NCBI RefSeq assembly: GCF_002196515.1
Contig: NZ_CP018836.1
Span: forward strand, 310,001 to 374,000
Length of the DNA: 64,000 nt
Source: Vibrio gazogenes
GTDB taxonomy: Bacteria; Pseudomonadota; Gammaproteobacteria; Enterobacterales; Vibrionaceae
Direction: 5' to 3'
A program made the position numbers and the translations under genes. The first letter of the stretch is position 1; the number at the start of each line of letters is the position of its first letter. Of this stretch, positions 42,206 to 51,406 are shown piece after piece. Under the pieces are notes generated by a model. It was not told where the DNA came from, did no database searches, and worked only from the letters and a program-made list of their open reading frames with translations.

Positions 42206-44701
42206 CTAAATATTCTTGATTTTTATCTCATCAGGTAAGCGTTTGCGTATTAAATGGTCTTTAAAGCCGAGTAATAGCAATAAGAATAATCCAGTAAAGT
42301 ATGCAGCAGTCATCGCTTGAATACCTGATAGATTAAACACCGTACCTATCGTAAAGACTGTACTAGCGACGGCAAAACCGAGAGTTGTTGGCAATACAAT
42401 GGATAACAACATCCATTTATATTCACCGGTTTGTACTTTAATCATCATAACTGTCGCAAGGCATGGCGGGTAAAGTATAAAGAAAAGGATAAGTGCAACT
42501 GCTGTGATTTCACCATGCTGACTTAAGCCATCGGCACTTTCCATTCTTTGCTCTAATTTTTCGTTGCTATCCTCATCTTGCTGAAAAAGCACACCCAGTG
42601 TGGCGACACTGCTTTCGCGAGCTGCGAAAGAAGAAAATAGCGCAACGTTAATTTTCCAATCAAAGCCTGCAAACTGGGTGACTGGTTCTATTGAGCGCCC
42701 AAAACTCCCTAAAAGTGATGCTTCAAGACGTCTCTCTTTCATCTCTCGGCGTATTTTTTTGCGTTCGGATGTCAGTTTTCGTAATGCACGTGATACAACT
42801 TTTGCGCCTTTATCACCTTTTGGTGGTGCGATTAGCACGTAGAAATCAGGATTACGTTTTTCAAAGTCCACATTGACACGTTTAGACTCTTCCGCCCCAG
42901 AAGCGTTAAGTTTTGCACGTTTGAAGTCAGTGTAGTAATTCACGAGAGAGGGTAGGTTTTCTTCATTTATAGATTCTGCGTAATCGGTCTTAGCGATGCT
43001 ACGCTCAAATTTTTGTATCGCTTGATTAGCAGCATCATGAAAAGCTTGTTTTTCACCGTCTGGTACCCCAGGGAACTGAAGTAATACGAAAATAATAGTT
43101 GAAACAGCCAGAACGATAGTTCCCACCTTTTTTACGTAAATCCAAGTTCTTTCTATGGAACGGGTCACCACACTACGTGCGGTGGGTAAATTATAACGTG
43201 GTAGTTCCATGACAAAGGGGGCGGTTTCTGTTTTTCGTAGAACAGTTTTGGTTAGCAATTTCGCAACCAATAAAGCACTAATAATACTGATGGTCGAGAT
43301 ATAAAGCGTCATGAGCGCTTTGTCTTCTACAAAGAAGATGCCCAGTAACAGAGTATAGAGCGGAATTTTCGCTAAACAGTTCATGTATGGAACCGTCAGG
43401 ATGGTTGCTAACCTTGCTCTGTTATCCGGAATTCCCTTCGTCGCCATAACGCCAGGAACCGCACAGCCTCCAGCGAATACACCCGCCAAAATCATCGGTA
43501 AAGTACTTTGCCCGTGAAGGCCAAACTTATGCAGAACCCGGTCAGAAATGAAGGCAATACGTGCCATGTATCCAGAGTCTTCAAGAATGGCGATTAACGC
43601 AAACAGAATGATAAAGATAGGGATATAGTTTAAAAGCGTATTGGCTGAGTCCACCATCCATAAACCTAAAGCGCGAACATAAGGGTCATAAAGGAAGCCC
43701 GCATCTGGCAGAATACCCGCTATGATTTCTCGCAGTGAAGCCAGATAGGGCCACCAGTAGTTGGTCAGTTCATAGCCGTAGACAATGGAACATTGATAAA
43801 TGATAAAAACGGTTGCAACTAAGAATAACGGAGCCCCAATCTTGTTCAGAACGACTCGATCAATTCTTTGGCTCATCGATGGCTTGGCAGAATGGCTCTC
43901 AAATATTACCGATGCATCAATGAGCTGTTTTACGGCTTTTTGTCTTTGAGCAACGATATAATCACTAACGGTCATTGCAAGTTCTTCTGATAAATCAACC
44001 AGTTTAGCGTCAAGATCGTTTTTAAAGATCTCAAATGAAGTGCTATCGGTGTTGTTTGCCAAAAGGTTCAGGACTTCACTATCTTTTTCCAACAACTTTA
44101 GAGCTGCCCAACGTAAAGATGGTAATTCCGATAGCGATAGTTGTTCTATAAATTGGCCGATGGAATCTAGCGTCGATTCGATTTTAGGATATGAGACGGA
44201 ATAATTTGTTTTCTTCGCTTGTCCCAGCACCGATTTTATTGACTTGGTTCCCTGATTGACACGGCCCACACAAGAAATCACGGGAATATCCAGCGCGTTA
44301 GATAGTGCATCTTGGTCTATTTTTACTTTCTCTGCCGCAGCGACATCCATCATATTGAGTACCAGTACTAATGGCTGCTCTAGCTCGATTAATTGCAGCG
44401 TTAAGTGCAAGGATCGCTGAATGTTTGAAGCGTCCATTACATTCAATACAACGTCGGCTTTCTCTTCTAACAGAGCTTTTCTTGCGACACGCTCCTCAAG
44501 AGAGAAGCTCGTTAAGCTATACGTCCCTGGTAAATCTATAAGTTGATATTTTTCATTCTCATGAGAAAAATAGCCCGCTTTTTTATCTACAGTAACACCG
44601 GGGTAATTGGCAACGTGCTGCTTTGCGCCGGTAAGCATGTTAAATATTGTCGATTTACCCGCATTTTGTTGCCCAGCCAGAAGAACTTTTTTATGAGTCA
44701 T
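42206..44701 (-). CDS. feoB: Ferrous iron transport protein B
   Basis: 831 aa. N-terminal G domain: G1 GQQNAGKSTIFNML, G2/G3 region DLPGTYSLTSFSLEERVA, G4 NMMD. A helical GDI domain follows, then two Gate motifs in the membrane region (including GGCAVPGVMATKG and FAARESSVATLGVLFQ). Longer than the roughly 760-aa FeoB usual in Vibrio because of a charged cytoplasmic insert around residues 560-660. Transports Fe2+. Operon feoA-feoB-Cys-rich protein, with no FeoC. Confidence 0.95.
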   Translation of the reverse strand: MTHKKVLLAGQQNAGKSTIFNMLTGAKQHVANYPGVTVDKKAGYFSHENEKYQLIDLPGTYSLTSFSLEERVARKALLEEKADVVLNVMDASNIQRSLHLTLQLIELEQPLVLVLNMMDVAAAEKVKIDQDALSNALDIPVISCVGRVNQGTKSIKSVLGQAKKTNYSVSYPKIESTLDSIGQFIEQLSLSELPSLRWAALKLLEKDSEVLNLLANNTDSTSFEIFKNDLDAKLVDLSEELAMTVSDYIVAQRQKAVKQLIDASVIFESHSAKPSMSQRIDRVVLNKIGAPLFLVATVFIIYQCSIVYGYELTNYWWPYLASLREIIAGILPDAGFLYDPYVRALGLWMVDSANTLLNYIPIFIILFALIAILEDSGYMARIAFISDRVLHKFGLHGQSTLPMILAGVFAGGCAVPGVMATKGIPDNRARLATILTVPYMNCLAKIPLYTLLLGIFFVEDKALMTLYISTISIISALLVAKLLTKTVLRKTETAPFVMELPRYNLPTARSVVTRSIERTWIYVKKVGTIVLAVSTIIFVLLQFPGVPDGEKQAFHDAANQAIQKFERSIAKTDYAESINEENLPSLVNYYTDFKRAKLNASGAEESKRVNVDFEKRNPDFYVLIAPPKGDKGAKVVSRALRKLTSERKKIRREMKERRLEASLLGSFGRSIEPVTQFAGFDWKINVALFSSFAARESSVATLGVLFQQDEDSNEKLEQRMESADGLSQHGEITAVALILFFILYPPCLATVMMIKVQTGEYKWMLLSIVLPTTLGFAVASTVFTIGTVFNLSGIQAMTAAYFTGLFLLLLLGFKDHLIRKRLPDEIKIKNI

Positions 44702-44727
44702 ATCTTTTTCCTACTTCGCTTCCGTGC

Positions 44728-44961
44728 TTACGAGTGTGTTTCAACAGTAATTAAATCCGCTTCACTTTTTCTCACGACTACGCTGGTAATCCCTACGCGT
44801 ATTTCTATTGGATCTCCCAAAGGTGCTTTACGAATGAACACTATCTCCATATGAGGTAGTAGCCCTAGGTCTAACAAGCGTTGACGAGTCGCACCTTTTG
44901 ACTGATGGGAGACAATCGTCGCTTTGTTTCCTACGGGAACTTCTGAAAGTAAGGTACGCAT
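44728..44961 (-). CDS. feoA: Ferrous iron transport protein A
   Basis: 77 aa SH3-like protein: SEVPVGNKATIVSHQSKGATRQRLLDLGLLPHMEIVFIRKAPLGDPIEIRV is the standard FeoA pattern. It interacts with FeoB at the inner face of the membrane. First gene of the feo operon, 26 bp before feoB; FNR- and Fur-like sites lie in the upstream region. Confidence 0.94.
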   Translation of the reverse strand: MRTLLSEVPVGNKATIVSHQSKGATRQRLLDLGLLPHMEIVFIRKAPLGDPIEIRVGITSVVVRKSEADLITVETHS

Positions 44962-45054
44962 AAATGGTGAAACCTAAAATGAGAAACAGTTGGCAACAGT
45001 TTAAGAGGCATAACTCGCATTGGAAATAAGCTTAGTCATAAGTTTAAGTGAGTG

Positions 45055-45068
45055 TTGACATGGATCAA
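45055..45068. promoter_or_regulatory. FNR-like site, feo divergent region
   Basis: TTGACATGGATCAA has one mismatch to TTGAT-N4-ATCAA, 94 bp before feoA. Anaerobic activation of feo by FNR is known in other enterics. Confidence 0.6.
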
Positions 45069-45081
45069 TAGAAATACAAAT

Positions 45082-45100
45082 AAGAATGATTATCACTATT
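45082..45100. promoter_or_regulatory. Fur box, feo divergent region
   Basis: AAGAATGATTATCACTATT matches 14 of 19 positions of GATAATGATAATCATTATC. It sits between feoA (minus) and the exported-protein gene (plus) and could control both. Confidence 0.75.
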
Positions 45101-45188
45101 AATTGAGGATCTTCTGAAGTAACTTAATGGCTATTGTACGCAACGTAATCACATGTTGTTGTTTAAATGCTCATTACTTGGAGGCTCA

Positions 45189-45500
45189 ATGAACAAAGTA
45201 AAACTCACGGTTTTTCTAGCCGCTTTTATTCCAGCACTCTCATTTGCTCACACCCCACTTTGCTCATGCTATGACATGGGAGATGGAACGGTACTTTGTG
45301 AGGGCGGTTTCTCTGACGGTTCATCGGCCGCGGGTGTGAAAATGTCAGTATTGGACGCTAATGGTGCTGAACTTATTAGCAGCAAAATGAGTGAAGATGG
45401 CGAATTTGAATTTGAAAAACCATCTGGTCAGTACTCGGTGCTATTTAATGCTGGCCCTGGCCACAAGATTGAAGTTGATAGCAAAGATATTGTCGAATAG
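45189..45500 (+). CDS. Small exported protein with carboxypeptidase-regulatory-like fold
   Basis: 103 aa from ATG 45189 behind TTGGAGGC. Signal peptide MNKVKLTVFLAAFIPALSFA with cleavage predicted before HTPLCSCYD, so the mature protein would begin with His and has a nearby CxC. The rest (SSAAGVKMSVLDANGAEL ... EFEFEKPSGQYSVLFNAGPG) is a small beta-sandwich. Resembles the small proteins paired with DUF4198 metal-uptake proteins. Divergent from feo and behind a Fur box, hence probably metal related. Confidence 0.75.
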   Translation: MNKVKLTVFLAAFIPALSFAHTPLCSCYDMGDGTVLCEGGFSDGSSAAGVKMSVLDANGAELISSKMSEDGEFEFEKPSGQYSVLFNAGPGHKIEVDSKDIVE

Positions 45501-45529
45501 TTAATTAATCTATAAGTAAGGACTTTTCA

Positions 45530-46315
45530 ATGAAAAAAACAACGCTGGCTTTAGGTCTAGCAGCTTTCGGTTTATCAGCAGCGAGTCAAGCTCACTTTCA
45601 ACTTTTATATACCCCAGAATCGCAGCTTGAAGCGCCAACAACATTAGATATGAAGCTTGTATTTGGCCACCCAATGGAAAATGGCCATGTGATGAACATG
45701 GATCAACCAGAAGCGTTTTTTGTGACGTTTAAAGGTGATAGAACCGATCTTAAAGATAAACTCAAAAAAATTACCTGGAGTGGTCACGATAATAAAGCGG
45801 ATGCGTTCCAAGTTGAATATAAAGTCCGTCGTAATGGTGATTACATCTTCACTCTCGTACCCGCACCATACTATGAAGCAGGTGAAGATATTTACATTCA
45901 GCAAGTGACTAAGCGCTATATTAATAAGGGGGCGATGCCGACTGGCTGGGAAGAGCCGTTAGGTCTTAAAACCGAGATCGTTCCAAAAAATAAACCTTAC
46001 CAAATTTTCACAGGTAGTACTTTTACCGGTCAACTTCTTTCATCTGGTAAACCAGCGGCTGGTGTTGAGTGTGAGATTGAGTTCGTAAATACAGAAGTTG
46101 ATACTACAGCAAATGGTTTTGGTAAAGGTACCTTCCGTGATGTGCCGGCTTCCGCCATGGTCGCAATCACAGATGACAACGGCATGTTTACATTTGGTAT
46201 TCCAGCAGCAGGTCAATGGGGTTTTGCGTGCTTAGGTTCTGGTCCTGATACAGAGTTTAAAGGTAAAGCGCTTTCGCAAGACGCAGTTATTTGGATCGAA
46301 GCTAAAGATTTATAA
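45530..46315 (+). CDS. DUF4198 periplasmic protein (NikK/CbiK-like)
   Basis: 261 aa. Signal peptide MKKTTLALGLAAFGLSAASQA, cleavage before HFQLLYTPE, again leaving an N-terminal His as in metal-binding DUF4198 proteins. Conserved features: LVFGHPMENGHVMNMDQPEAFFV, GDYIFTLVPAPYYEAGEDIYIQQ and a C-terminal Ig-like domain with VAITDDNGMFTFGIPAAGQWGF. Relatives serve nickel or cobalt import; here the feo/Fur context points to iron or a general divalent metal. Thirty bases after the preceding gene. Confidence 0.8.
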   Translation: MKKTTLALGLAAFGLSAASQAHFQLLYTPESQLEAPTTLDMKLVFGHPMENGHVMNMDQPEAFFVTFKGDRTDLKDKLKKITWSGHDNKADAFQVEYKVRRNGDYIFTLVPAPYYEAGEDIYIQQVTKRYINKGAMPTGWEEPLGLKTEIVPKNKPYQIFTGSTFTGQLLSSGKPAAGVECEIEFVNTEVDTTANGFGKGTFRDVPASAMVAITDDNGMFTFGIPAAGQWGFACLGSGPDTEFKGKALSQDAVIWIEAKDL

Positions 46316-46339
46316 TCAACTTTCACTGTAATTTTACGT

Positions 46340-46377
46340 CGCTCTGCTTATAAATCTTTTATGGGTGGAGCGTTTTT
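46340..46377 (+). terminator. Terminator after the DUF4198 gene
   Basis: CGCTC ... GAGCG stem with an AT-rich inner part, followed by TTTTT at 46373-46377, 25 bp after the stop at 46315. Confidence 0.7.
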
Positions 46378-46462
46378 GATGGGGCCTTCCGTTTTCACGG
46401 ACGGTTTAGTAACGACGTAAACTTGCTGTCTTGACTTGCCAGTCTACGTACATTGAAAGGAA

Positions 46463-46490
46463 GCGTTGAAAGGACAGACACTATATCTTG
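46463..46490 (+). repeat. Intergenic 28-bp GGACAGAC copy
   Basis: GCGTTGAAAGGACAGACACT then ATATCTTG; matches 27 of 28 bases of 54902-54929 inside the alpha-galactosidase gene. The 650-bp gap that contains it (46316-46963) also holds a terminator, the paired palindromes and the sigma-54 promoter. Confidence 0.85.
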
Positions 46491-46765
46491 CCAATATCCA
46501 TCTTGTCATCAATTCTAAATCACTTCTCCTAAAATAATATTTTTCCACCGACCATATGAATATCTTAAATTGAACACTTTCAAGTGAAACAATATGTATA
46601 TATTCAATATATTTGCCTTTCTATAATTATTATTATAGTTTAATTTTTAAAATAAATTTTAATTATTAAACTATTTAAACAATAAATAAAAACACTTGCA
46701 GTGTTATCTGTTTTTTTAAATGAATTTTTGTCTAAAAATAAAATTGTGAGCAATGTTGTTTTGTT

Positions 46766-46801
46766 ATTTCATTATGAAATTCATGTATTTCACGATGAAA
46801 T
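46766..46801. promoter_or_regulatory. Paired palindromes, candidate enhancer of the sigma-54 operon
   Basis: ATTTCATTATGAAAT at 46766-46780 and ATTTCACGATGAAAT at 46787-46801: two ATTTCA-N3-TGAAAT palindromes 21 bp apart (two helical turns). They lie about 110-145 bp before the -24/-12 element, the normal place for the binding sites of a sigma-54 activator. Confidence 0.7.
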
Positions 46802-46907
46802 ATTATTGATTGTTTTAGTCAAAAAAGTGTGACTGAAATCGTGAGTGCCTTTATTTTTTATCCTTTCAAATCATGTGGTTATGTAATTTGTTTATGTTTT
46901 TATACTT

Positions 46908-46924
46908 CTGGCATGCTAACTGCA
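46908..46924 (+). promoter_or_regulatory. Sigma-54 (-24/-12) promoter
   Basis: CTGGCATGCTAACTGCA has GG at 46910-46911 and GC at 46922-46923 separated by exactly ten bases, matching the sigma-54 rule. Transcription should begin near 46935, before the start at 46964. Confidence 0.8.
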
Positions 46925-46963
46925 AATATATAAATGGATATTAAATATTGGAGAAAAATAACA

Positions 46964-47917
46964 ATGGGTTACAAAATTTTACTTCCTCAAGAAATAATGA
47001 AGGAAGGACGTGAATATCTCGAAAGCCGTGGTTATGAATTAATCGATGGTTCAGGAATGGAAGAAGAAGATATCATCCGAGATATCCCAGATTGTGATGG
47101 TATTATCGTTCGTCTGTCAAAAATGACAGATGCAGTCTTTGCGGCAGCGCCTAAATTAAAGGTTGTTGCGCGTCATGGTGCCGGATACGACACCGTTGAT
47201 TTAGAATCCGCTAAAAAACACGGTGTAACTGTTCTGAATGCACCTATTGCCAACAGTATGTCGGTTGCTGAATTAGCCATTTTTTACATGCTGTACTGTT
47301 CTCGTAATTTCAAGATGGTTGAAAAACACATGCTTGATGATTACTACTTTGCCAAATTGAAGACAAGTAAAGTTGAGTTAGATGGCAAAACACTCGGTAT
47401 TGTCGGCATCGGTAATATCGGCTCTCGAGTGGCTAAAAAAGCGCTTCATGGTTTTAACATGAGAGTTATTGCTTATGACCCTTATAAAACTCAAGAGCAA
47501 ATCCCAGAAGGTGTTGAGCTTGTCAATGATTTCGACACTATTTTCAAAGAAAGTGACTTTGTTTCAATGCATTGCCCTGCAACAAAAGAAACGTTTGATT
47601 TCGTTGGACAAAGACAATTTGATTTGATGAAGAAAACCGCATATTTCATCAATACCGCACGTGGAAAAATTGTTGATGAAGCTGCTTTATACGACGCACT
47701 TGTTAGCCATTCTATCGCAGGCGCTGGTGTTGATGTGCTTAAAGAAGAGCCATTTGATCCTAACCACCCAGTATTTACTTTGGAAAATATTGTTGTTGCG
47801 CCACATATCGGTGCTGCGACAAAAGAAGCCACTGACCGCGCATCGTTACATTCCGCTATCGGGATTGATGAAGTTTTATCCGGTAACAAGCCAAGCTGGC
47901 CAGTCCCAGGTTTTTAA
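46964..47917 (+). CDS. D-2-hydroxyacid dehydrogenase
   Basis: 317 aa from ATG 46964 behind GGAG. NAD-binding motif GIVGIGNIGSRVAKKAL near residue 147 with Asp (AYDPYK) at the end of beta-2, so NAD rather than NADP is likely. Catalytic triad as in the family: Arg in VARHGAGYDTVD, Glu in KEEPFDP, His in VAPHIGAATKEA. Interconverts a 2-hydroxy acid and 2-oxo acid. First gene of a four-gene sigma-54-controlled operon; 12 bp to the next gene. Confidence 0.92.
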   Translation: MGYKILLPQEIMKEGREYLESRGYELIDGSGMEEEDIIRDIPDCDGIIVRLSKMTDAVFAAAPKLKVVARHGAGYDTVDLESAKKHGVTVLNAPIANSMSVAELAIFYMLYCSRNFKMVEKHMLDDYYFAKLKTSKVELDGKTLGIVGIGNIGSRVAKKALHGFNMRVIAYDPYKTQEQIPEGVELVNDFDTIFKESDFVSMHCPATKETFDFVGQRQFDLMKKTAYFINTARGKIVDEAALYDALVSHSIAGAGVDVLKEEPFDPNHPVFTLENIVVAPHIGAATKEATDRASLHSAIGIDEVLSGNKPSWPVPGF

Positions 47918-47929
47918 GGAGTAAATATT

Positions 47930-48628
47930 ATGTCTATTGGTAATCGAGTTTATAAAGGGCGTCCAGCATTCAACTTAAGCTTATTGGCTGAATATGAACA
48001 ATTACCTACAGCAAATATTGCGGATCAAATGAACCGAATTGCTGTATTAGGGAATGGAATCAAGCGGATTTCGTCGCCAGAAAAACCAATTATGGCGGGT
48101 TATGCCATTACAGTAAAAGTAAGAGCTGGCGACAATTTAATGCTACATGCTGCATTAGAGTTGGCTGGTCCAAATGATGTCATTGTCGTATCGAATGAAG
48201 GTGATCGTACTCGAGCAATTATGGGTGAGATTATGGTTACTTATGCGAAATATGATCGAAAAGTTGGAGGCATCGTACTGGATGGTCCAATTCGAGATAT
48301 CGATGCATTGTCGCAAATGGATTTTCCACTATTTGCTACAGGCTCAAACCCTGCAGGTCCATTTAAAGAAGGCCCGGGCGAAGTGAATACGCCAATTGCT
48401 GTCGGTGGCGTTGCTATATGTCCTGGCGATTTAATTGTTGGTGATGCTGATGGCGTCATTGTTATTCCGAATCAAGATGCAGAATCCCTATTAGATAAAG
48501 CAAAAGAATATTCCAAATTTGATGCAAGTAAAGTTGAAGCTGCAAAAAATGGTAAGGCAAATAAAAGTTGGGTAATGAAATCCCTTGAAGCTAAGGGAAC
48601 TGAATTTTTTGATCATCCATATAAATAA
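47930..48628 (+). CDS. RraA-family protein (aldolase/decarboxylase-like)
   Basis: 232 aa. Core RraA fold with LPTANIADQMNRI, AGYAITVKVRAGDNLMLHAAL, NEGDRTRAIMGEIM and the metal/substrate motif GGIVLDGPIRDIDAL, which supplies the Arg-Asp of the D-X20-R-D signature of HMG/CHA aldolases. It lacks features of an RNase E inhibitor and, within a catabolic operon, is more likely an aldolase or decarboxylase acting on a 4-hydroxy-2-oxo acid or oxaloacetate-like product. Confidence 0.88.
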   Translation: MSIGNRVYKGRPAFNLSLLAEYEQLPTANIADQMNRIAVLGNGIKRISSPEKPIMAGYAITVKVRAGDNLMLHAALELAGPNDVIVVSNEGDRTRAIMGEIMVTYAKYDRKVGGIVLDGPIRDIDALSQMDFPLFATGSNPAGPFKEGPGEVNTPIAVGGVAICPGDLIVGDADGVIVIPNQDAESLLDKAKEYSKFDASKVEAAKNGKANKSWVMKSLEAKGTEFFDHPYK

Positions 48629-48649
48629 TTTAATAACCAATAATTAATT

Positions 48650-48676
48650 ACATAGGGCATAAATTTTGCCCTATGT
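48650..48676 (+). promoter_or_regulatory. Intercistronic hairpin inside the operon
   Basis: ACATAGGGCA-TAAATTT-TGCCCTATGT, a perfect 10-bp stem between the RraA-family gene and the transporter gene. No T-run follows, so it more likely stabilises or attenuates the mRNA than terminates it. Confidence 0.6.
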
Positions 48677-48698
48677 GAAAAGTGAAATTAGGTGAAAC

Positions 48699-50093
48699 AT
48701 GAAAGTTATGAATTTATTACCAGTGGTACTAATCGCTGCTGTTTTTTGGGTGATACCTAGCCCAAGTAATCTTAACGTTGATACCTGGCACATGGTTGGT
48801 ATCTATTTATCCATGCTATATGGTCTCGTATTTAGGCCTTATACCGATTCAGTAATGATGTTAATTATTGCTGGGTTTGCATCTTTATTTGTTGACTCTA
48901 AAGTTCTATTCGCTGGTTTCGGTCATCCACTGGTATGGTTTATTATCAGTGCATTTATAATTTGTCGCGCTTTCGTGATCACTGGGTTAGGAAAGCGGAT
49001 TGCTTATATATTGCTAAGCAGATATGGTAATAATACGCTGACACTTGGGTATCTGATGATGTTTACAGATGCTTTACTTGCGCCTGCGACGGGTTCGAAT
49101 ATGTCACGTTCTGGTGGGATCACGTACCCTATCTTCCGTAATATTGCCGAAAGCTTAGACTCACATCCTCACAGCCACCCACGTAAGATCGGTGCTTACT
49201 TAACCATGTTAATGTACATCGTTTCTATGGGAACTTCTTCGTTATTCATGACTGGTATGGCAACCAACTCTATTATTGTCTCGCTGGCTAATGAAATCCT
49301 AGGTATTCAGTTAGAATGGTTACAGTGGCTAAAAGCTTCGATTGTTCCGGCTGGGCTCGTTCTATTAGGTGCGCCATACATTCTATATAAAATTTACGCA
49401 CCAGAGCTTAAGCATATCGCTAATGTCAAACAAGTTGCACTCGATGGTCTGAAAGAACTGGGTGCTGTAACACGTGAAGAAAAACTTCTGATTATTTTCT
49501 TTTTGATCGGCGTACTTGGTTGGATGACAGGTTCGATTACCGGCATCAAGTATGTTTCGGTCGGACTTGCTTTTCTTGCATGTTTGTTAGTGTCTAAAGT
49601 ATTGACTTGGAATGATGTGATTAGTGAAAAGTCCGCTTGGCAAACTTTTGTTTGGTACGGTGCTTTTTATGGTGTAGCGACAGCACTGTCGAAAGGTGGA
49701 TTCTATATGTACTTGGTTGATGTTATCCAAGGATATATTGATTTGTCAGGGTATAGTCAGTTTACTTCATTGCTTGTTCTTGTTTTGTTCAGCTTGTCTG
49801 TACGTTACTTCTTCGTGTCGAATAGTGCATTTGTTGTGTCCTTTTATCCGGTTCTATTTACATTAGGTATGTCCACCAATGCAGAACCACTGTACATAGC
49901 ATTATCATTAGCATTCTCTGCCGGTTATGGTGCACTGCTGACTCACTACGGAAACGGTGCTGGTGTGATTACTTTCTCGAGTGGCTATGTTCCGCAGAAA
50001 ACTTTCTGGAAACTGGGCACTATATTTGTATTCATCAATTTAGTCGCTTACGTGTTTATTGGTATTCCATATTGGAACCTAATCGGTATGTAA
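48699..50093 (+). CDS. DASS/SLC13-type anion transporter
   Basis: 464 aa, about 11-12 membrane helices, with the two re-entrant SNT-like motifs of the family as GSNMSRSGG (near residue 130) and VSNSAFVV (near 370). Related to CitT/di- and tricarboxylate:Na+ or anion exchangers. It probably imports the carboxylate substrate of the operon. Spaced 70 bp from the preceding gene, 10 bp from the next. Confidence 0.88.
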   Translation: MKVMNLLPVVLIAAVFWVIPSPSNLNVDTWHMVGIYLSMLYGLVFRPYTDSVMMLIIAGFASLFVDSKVLFAGFGHPLVWFIISAFIICRAFVITGLGKRIAYILLSRYGNNTLTLGYLMMFTDALLAPATGSNMSRSGGITYPIFRNIAESLDSHPHSHPRKIGAYLTMLMYIVSMGTSSLFMTGMATNSIIVSLANEILGIQLEWLQWLKASIVPAGLVLLGAPYILYKIYAPELKHIANVKQVALDGLKELGAVTREEKLLIIFFLIGVLGWMTGSITGIKYVSVGLAFLACLLVSKVLTWNDVISEKSAWQTFVWYGAFYGVATALSKGGFYMYLVDVIQGYIDLSGYSQFTSLLVLVLFSLSVRYFFVSNSAFVVSFYPVLFTLGMSTNAEPLYIALSLAFSAGYGALLTHYGNGAGVITFSSGYVPQKTFWKLGTIFVFINLVAYVFIGIPYWNLIGM

Positions 50094-50103
50094 GGATAGA
50101 ATC

Positions 50104-51261
50104 ATGAAAGTAGATATTCTGATTAAAAATGGTACAACGGTAGATCTTGCTAACCAGGATTTTGTAAAAAATGATATCGGCATTATTGGGGATCGGATTG
50201 TCGATATCGAAGGGGAAGCAGTGGATGCTGAAACGGTAATTGATGCAGAGAATTGCTTCGTATTACCGGGATTGATTGACTATCATCTACATGCTTTTCA
50301 TGATGGCACGGCTATTAGTGTTAATGCTGATGTTATTTGCCTGCCGAATGGTGTCACGAGTGTTGTTGATGCGGGTAGTAGTGGTTGGGTGAATTTCCCT
50401 GCATTTAAAAAGCATGTTATCACTCAGTCTCTGGTTAAGATAAAAAGCTACCTAAATATGGTCAACGTAGGGTTATCGACATTAGGCGGTGGGCCTACCG
50501 GATATTTGGAAAATATCAACCCTGCTAATTTTAATCTTGATAAGATAAAAGCAACTGTACAGGCTAATGATAATATCCTTGGTTTGAAGTTGCGTTATAG
50601 CAAAGACCTCTGTAAAAACAAAGGTTTTTCAACGGATCCATTTGATGAGACGGTAAAGTTAGCTCGAGAACTGAATACTAATTTCTGTGTTCATGTGACT
50701 GATTCGACGAAGCCACTTTATGAGTTAGTGTCTGATTTTGATAAAGGTGATGTGCTTGCGCATTGTTTTCATGGCGTTGGTCATACAATTCTTGATGAAG
50801 ACAATAAGGTCTATCCACAAATAAAAGCAGCTCAAGAGCGGGGCGTTGTTTTTGACTGTTCAAATGGTGTCGCACATTTTGATTTCAAAGTTGCACAGGC
50901 GGCTCTGGATGATGGGTTTTACCCAGATATTATTAGCACAGACTTAACATTAAAAAATTCGTTAAGAACAGATAAAGTATTCAGCTTACTGTTTGTGATG
51001 TCTAAATATATCAATATGGGTATGCCTTTATTTGATATAATAAAAGCTGTTACCACGACACCAGCGAATTTAATGGGAATGGATGGGCAGATTGGTGTCC
51101 TTTCTCCAGGAGCATTTGCTGATGTGGCTATTGTAAAAATGAAGAAGAAGAAAATTACTTTTTCAGATACGAGTGGCAATGAATTACAGGGAGATTGTTA
51201 TTTGGATAATTTGGCAACTATCTGTAATGGTAATATTGTATATCGTAAAATTCATTTTTAG
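50104..51261 (+). CDS. Amidohydrolase/deacetylase-family metallohydrolase (cog3964-like)
   Basis: 385 aa TIM-barrel hydrolase. Metal ligands: LPGLIDYHLHAFHDG (HxH), a carboxylated-Lys candidate in LGLKLRYSKDL, His in NFCVHVTDS and LAHCFHGVGH, Asp in IISTDLTLKN. Often annotated as dihydroorotase, but the cog3964 group with experimental data removes acetyl groups, for example from acetyl-hydroxy acids or N-acetyl-D-amino acids. In this operon it may release the 2-hydroxy acid oxidised by the first enzyme. Confidence 0.85.
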   Translation: MKVDILIKNGTTVDLANQDFVKNDIGIIGDRIVDIEGEAVDAETVIDAENCFVLPGLIDYHLHAFHDGTAISVNADVICLPNGVTSVVDAGSSGWVNFPAFKKHVITQSLVKIKSYLNMVNVGLSTLGGGPTGYLENINPANFNLDKIKATVQANDNILGLKLRYSKDLCKNKGFSTDPFDETVKLARELNTNFCVHVTDSTKPLYELVSDFDKGDVLAHCFHGVGHTILDEDNKVYPQIKAAQERGVVFDCSNGVAHFDFKVAQAALDDGFYPDIISTDLTLKNSLRTDKVFSLLFVMSKYINMGMPLFDIIKAVTTTPANLMGMDGQIGVLSPGAFADVAIVKMKKKKITFSDTSGNELQGDCYLDNLATICNGNIVYRKIHF

Positions 51262-51292
51262 ATAGCACCAAAGTTAATTAACAATATTGAAT

Positions 51293-51338
51293 AATCCATC
51301 ACTTGAAAGTATTTTATTTTTAAGTGATGGATTTTTTA
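51293..51338 (+). terminator. Terminator of the sigma-54 operon
   Basis: AATCCATCACTT, loop, AAGTGATGGATT then TTTTATA: a perfect 12-bp stem with T-run, 31 bp after the amidohydrolase stop. It separates the operon from its regulator gene. Confidence 0.9.
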
Positions 51339-51406
51339 TATAATGTGAAGTTAATTCTGATATAATGGGTGCTTGCTTTTATTCTTGATATATGCGAGGT
51401 CGTAAT

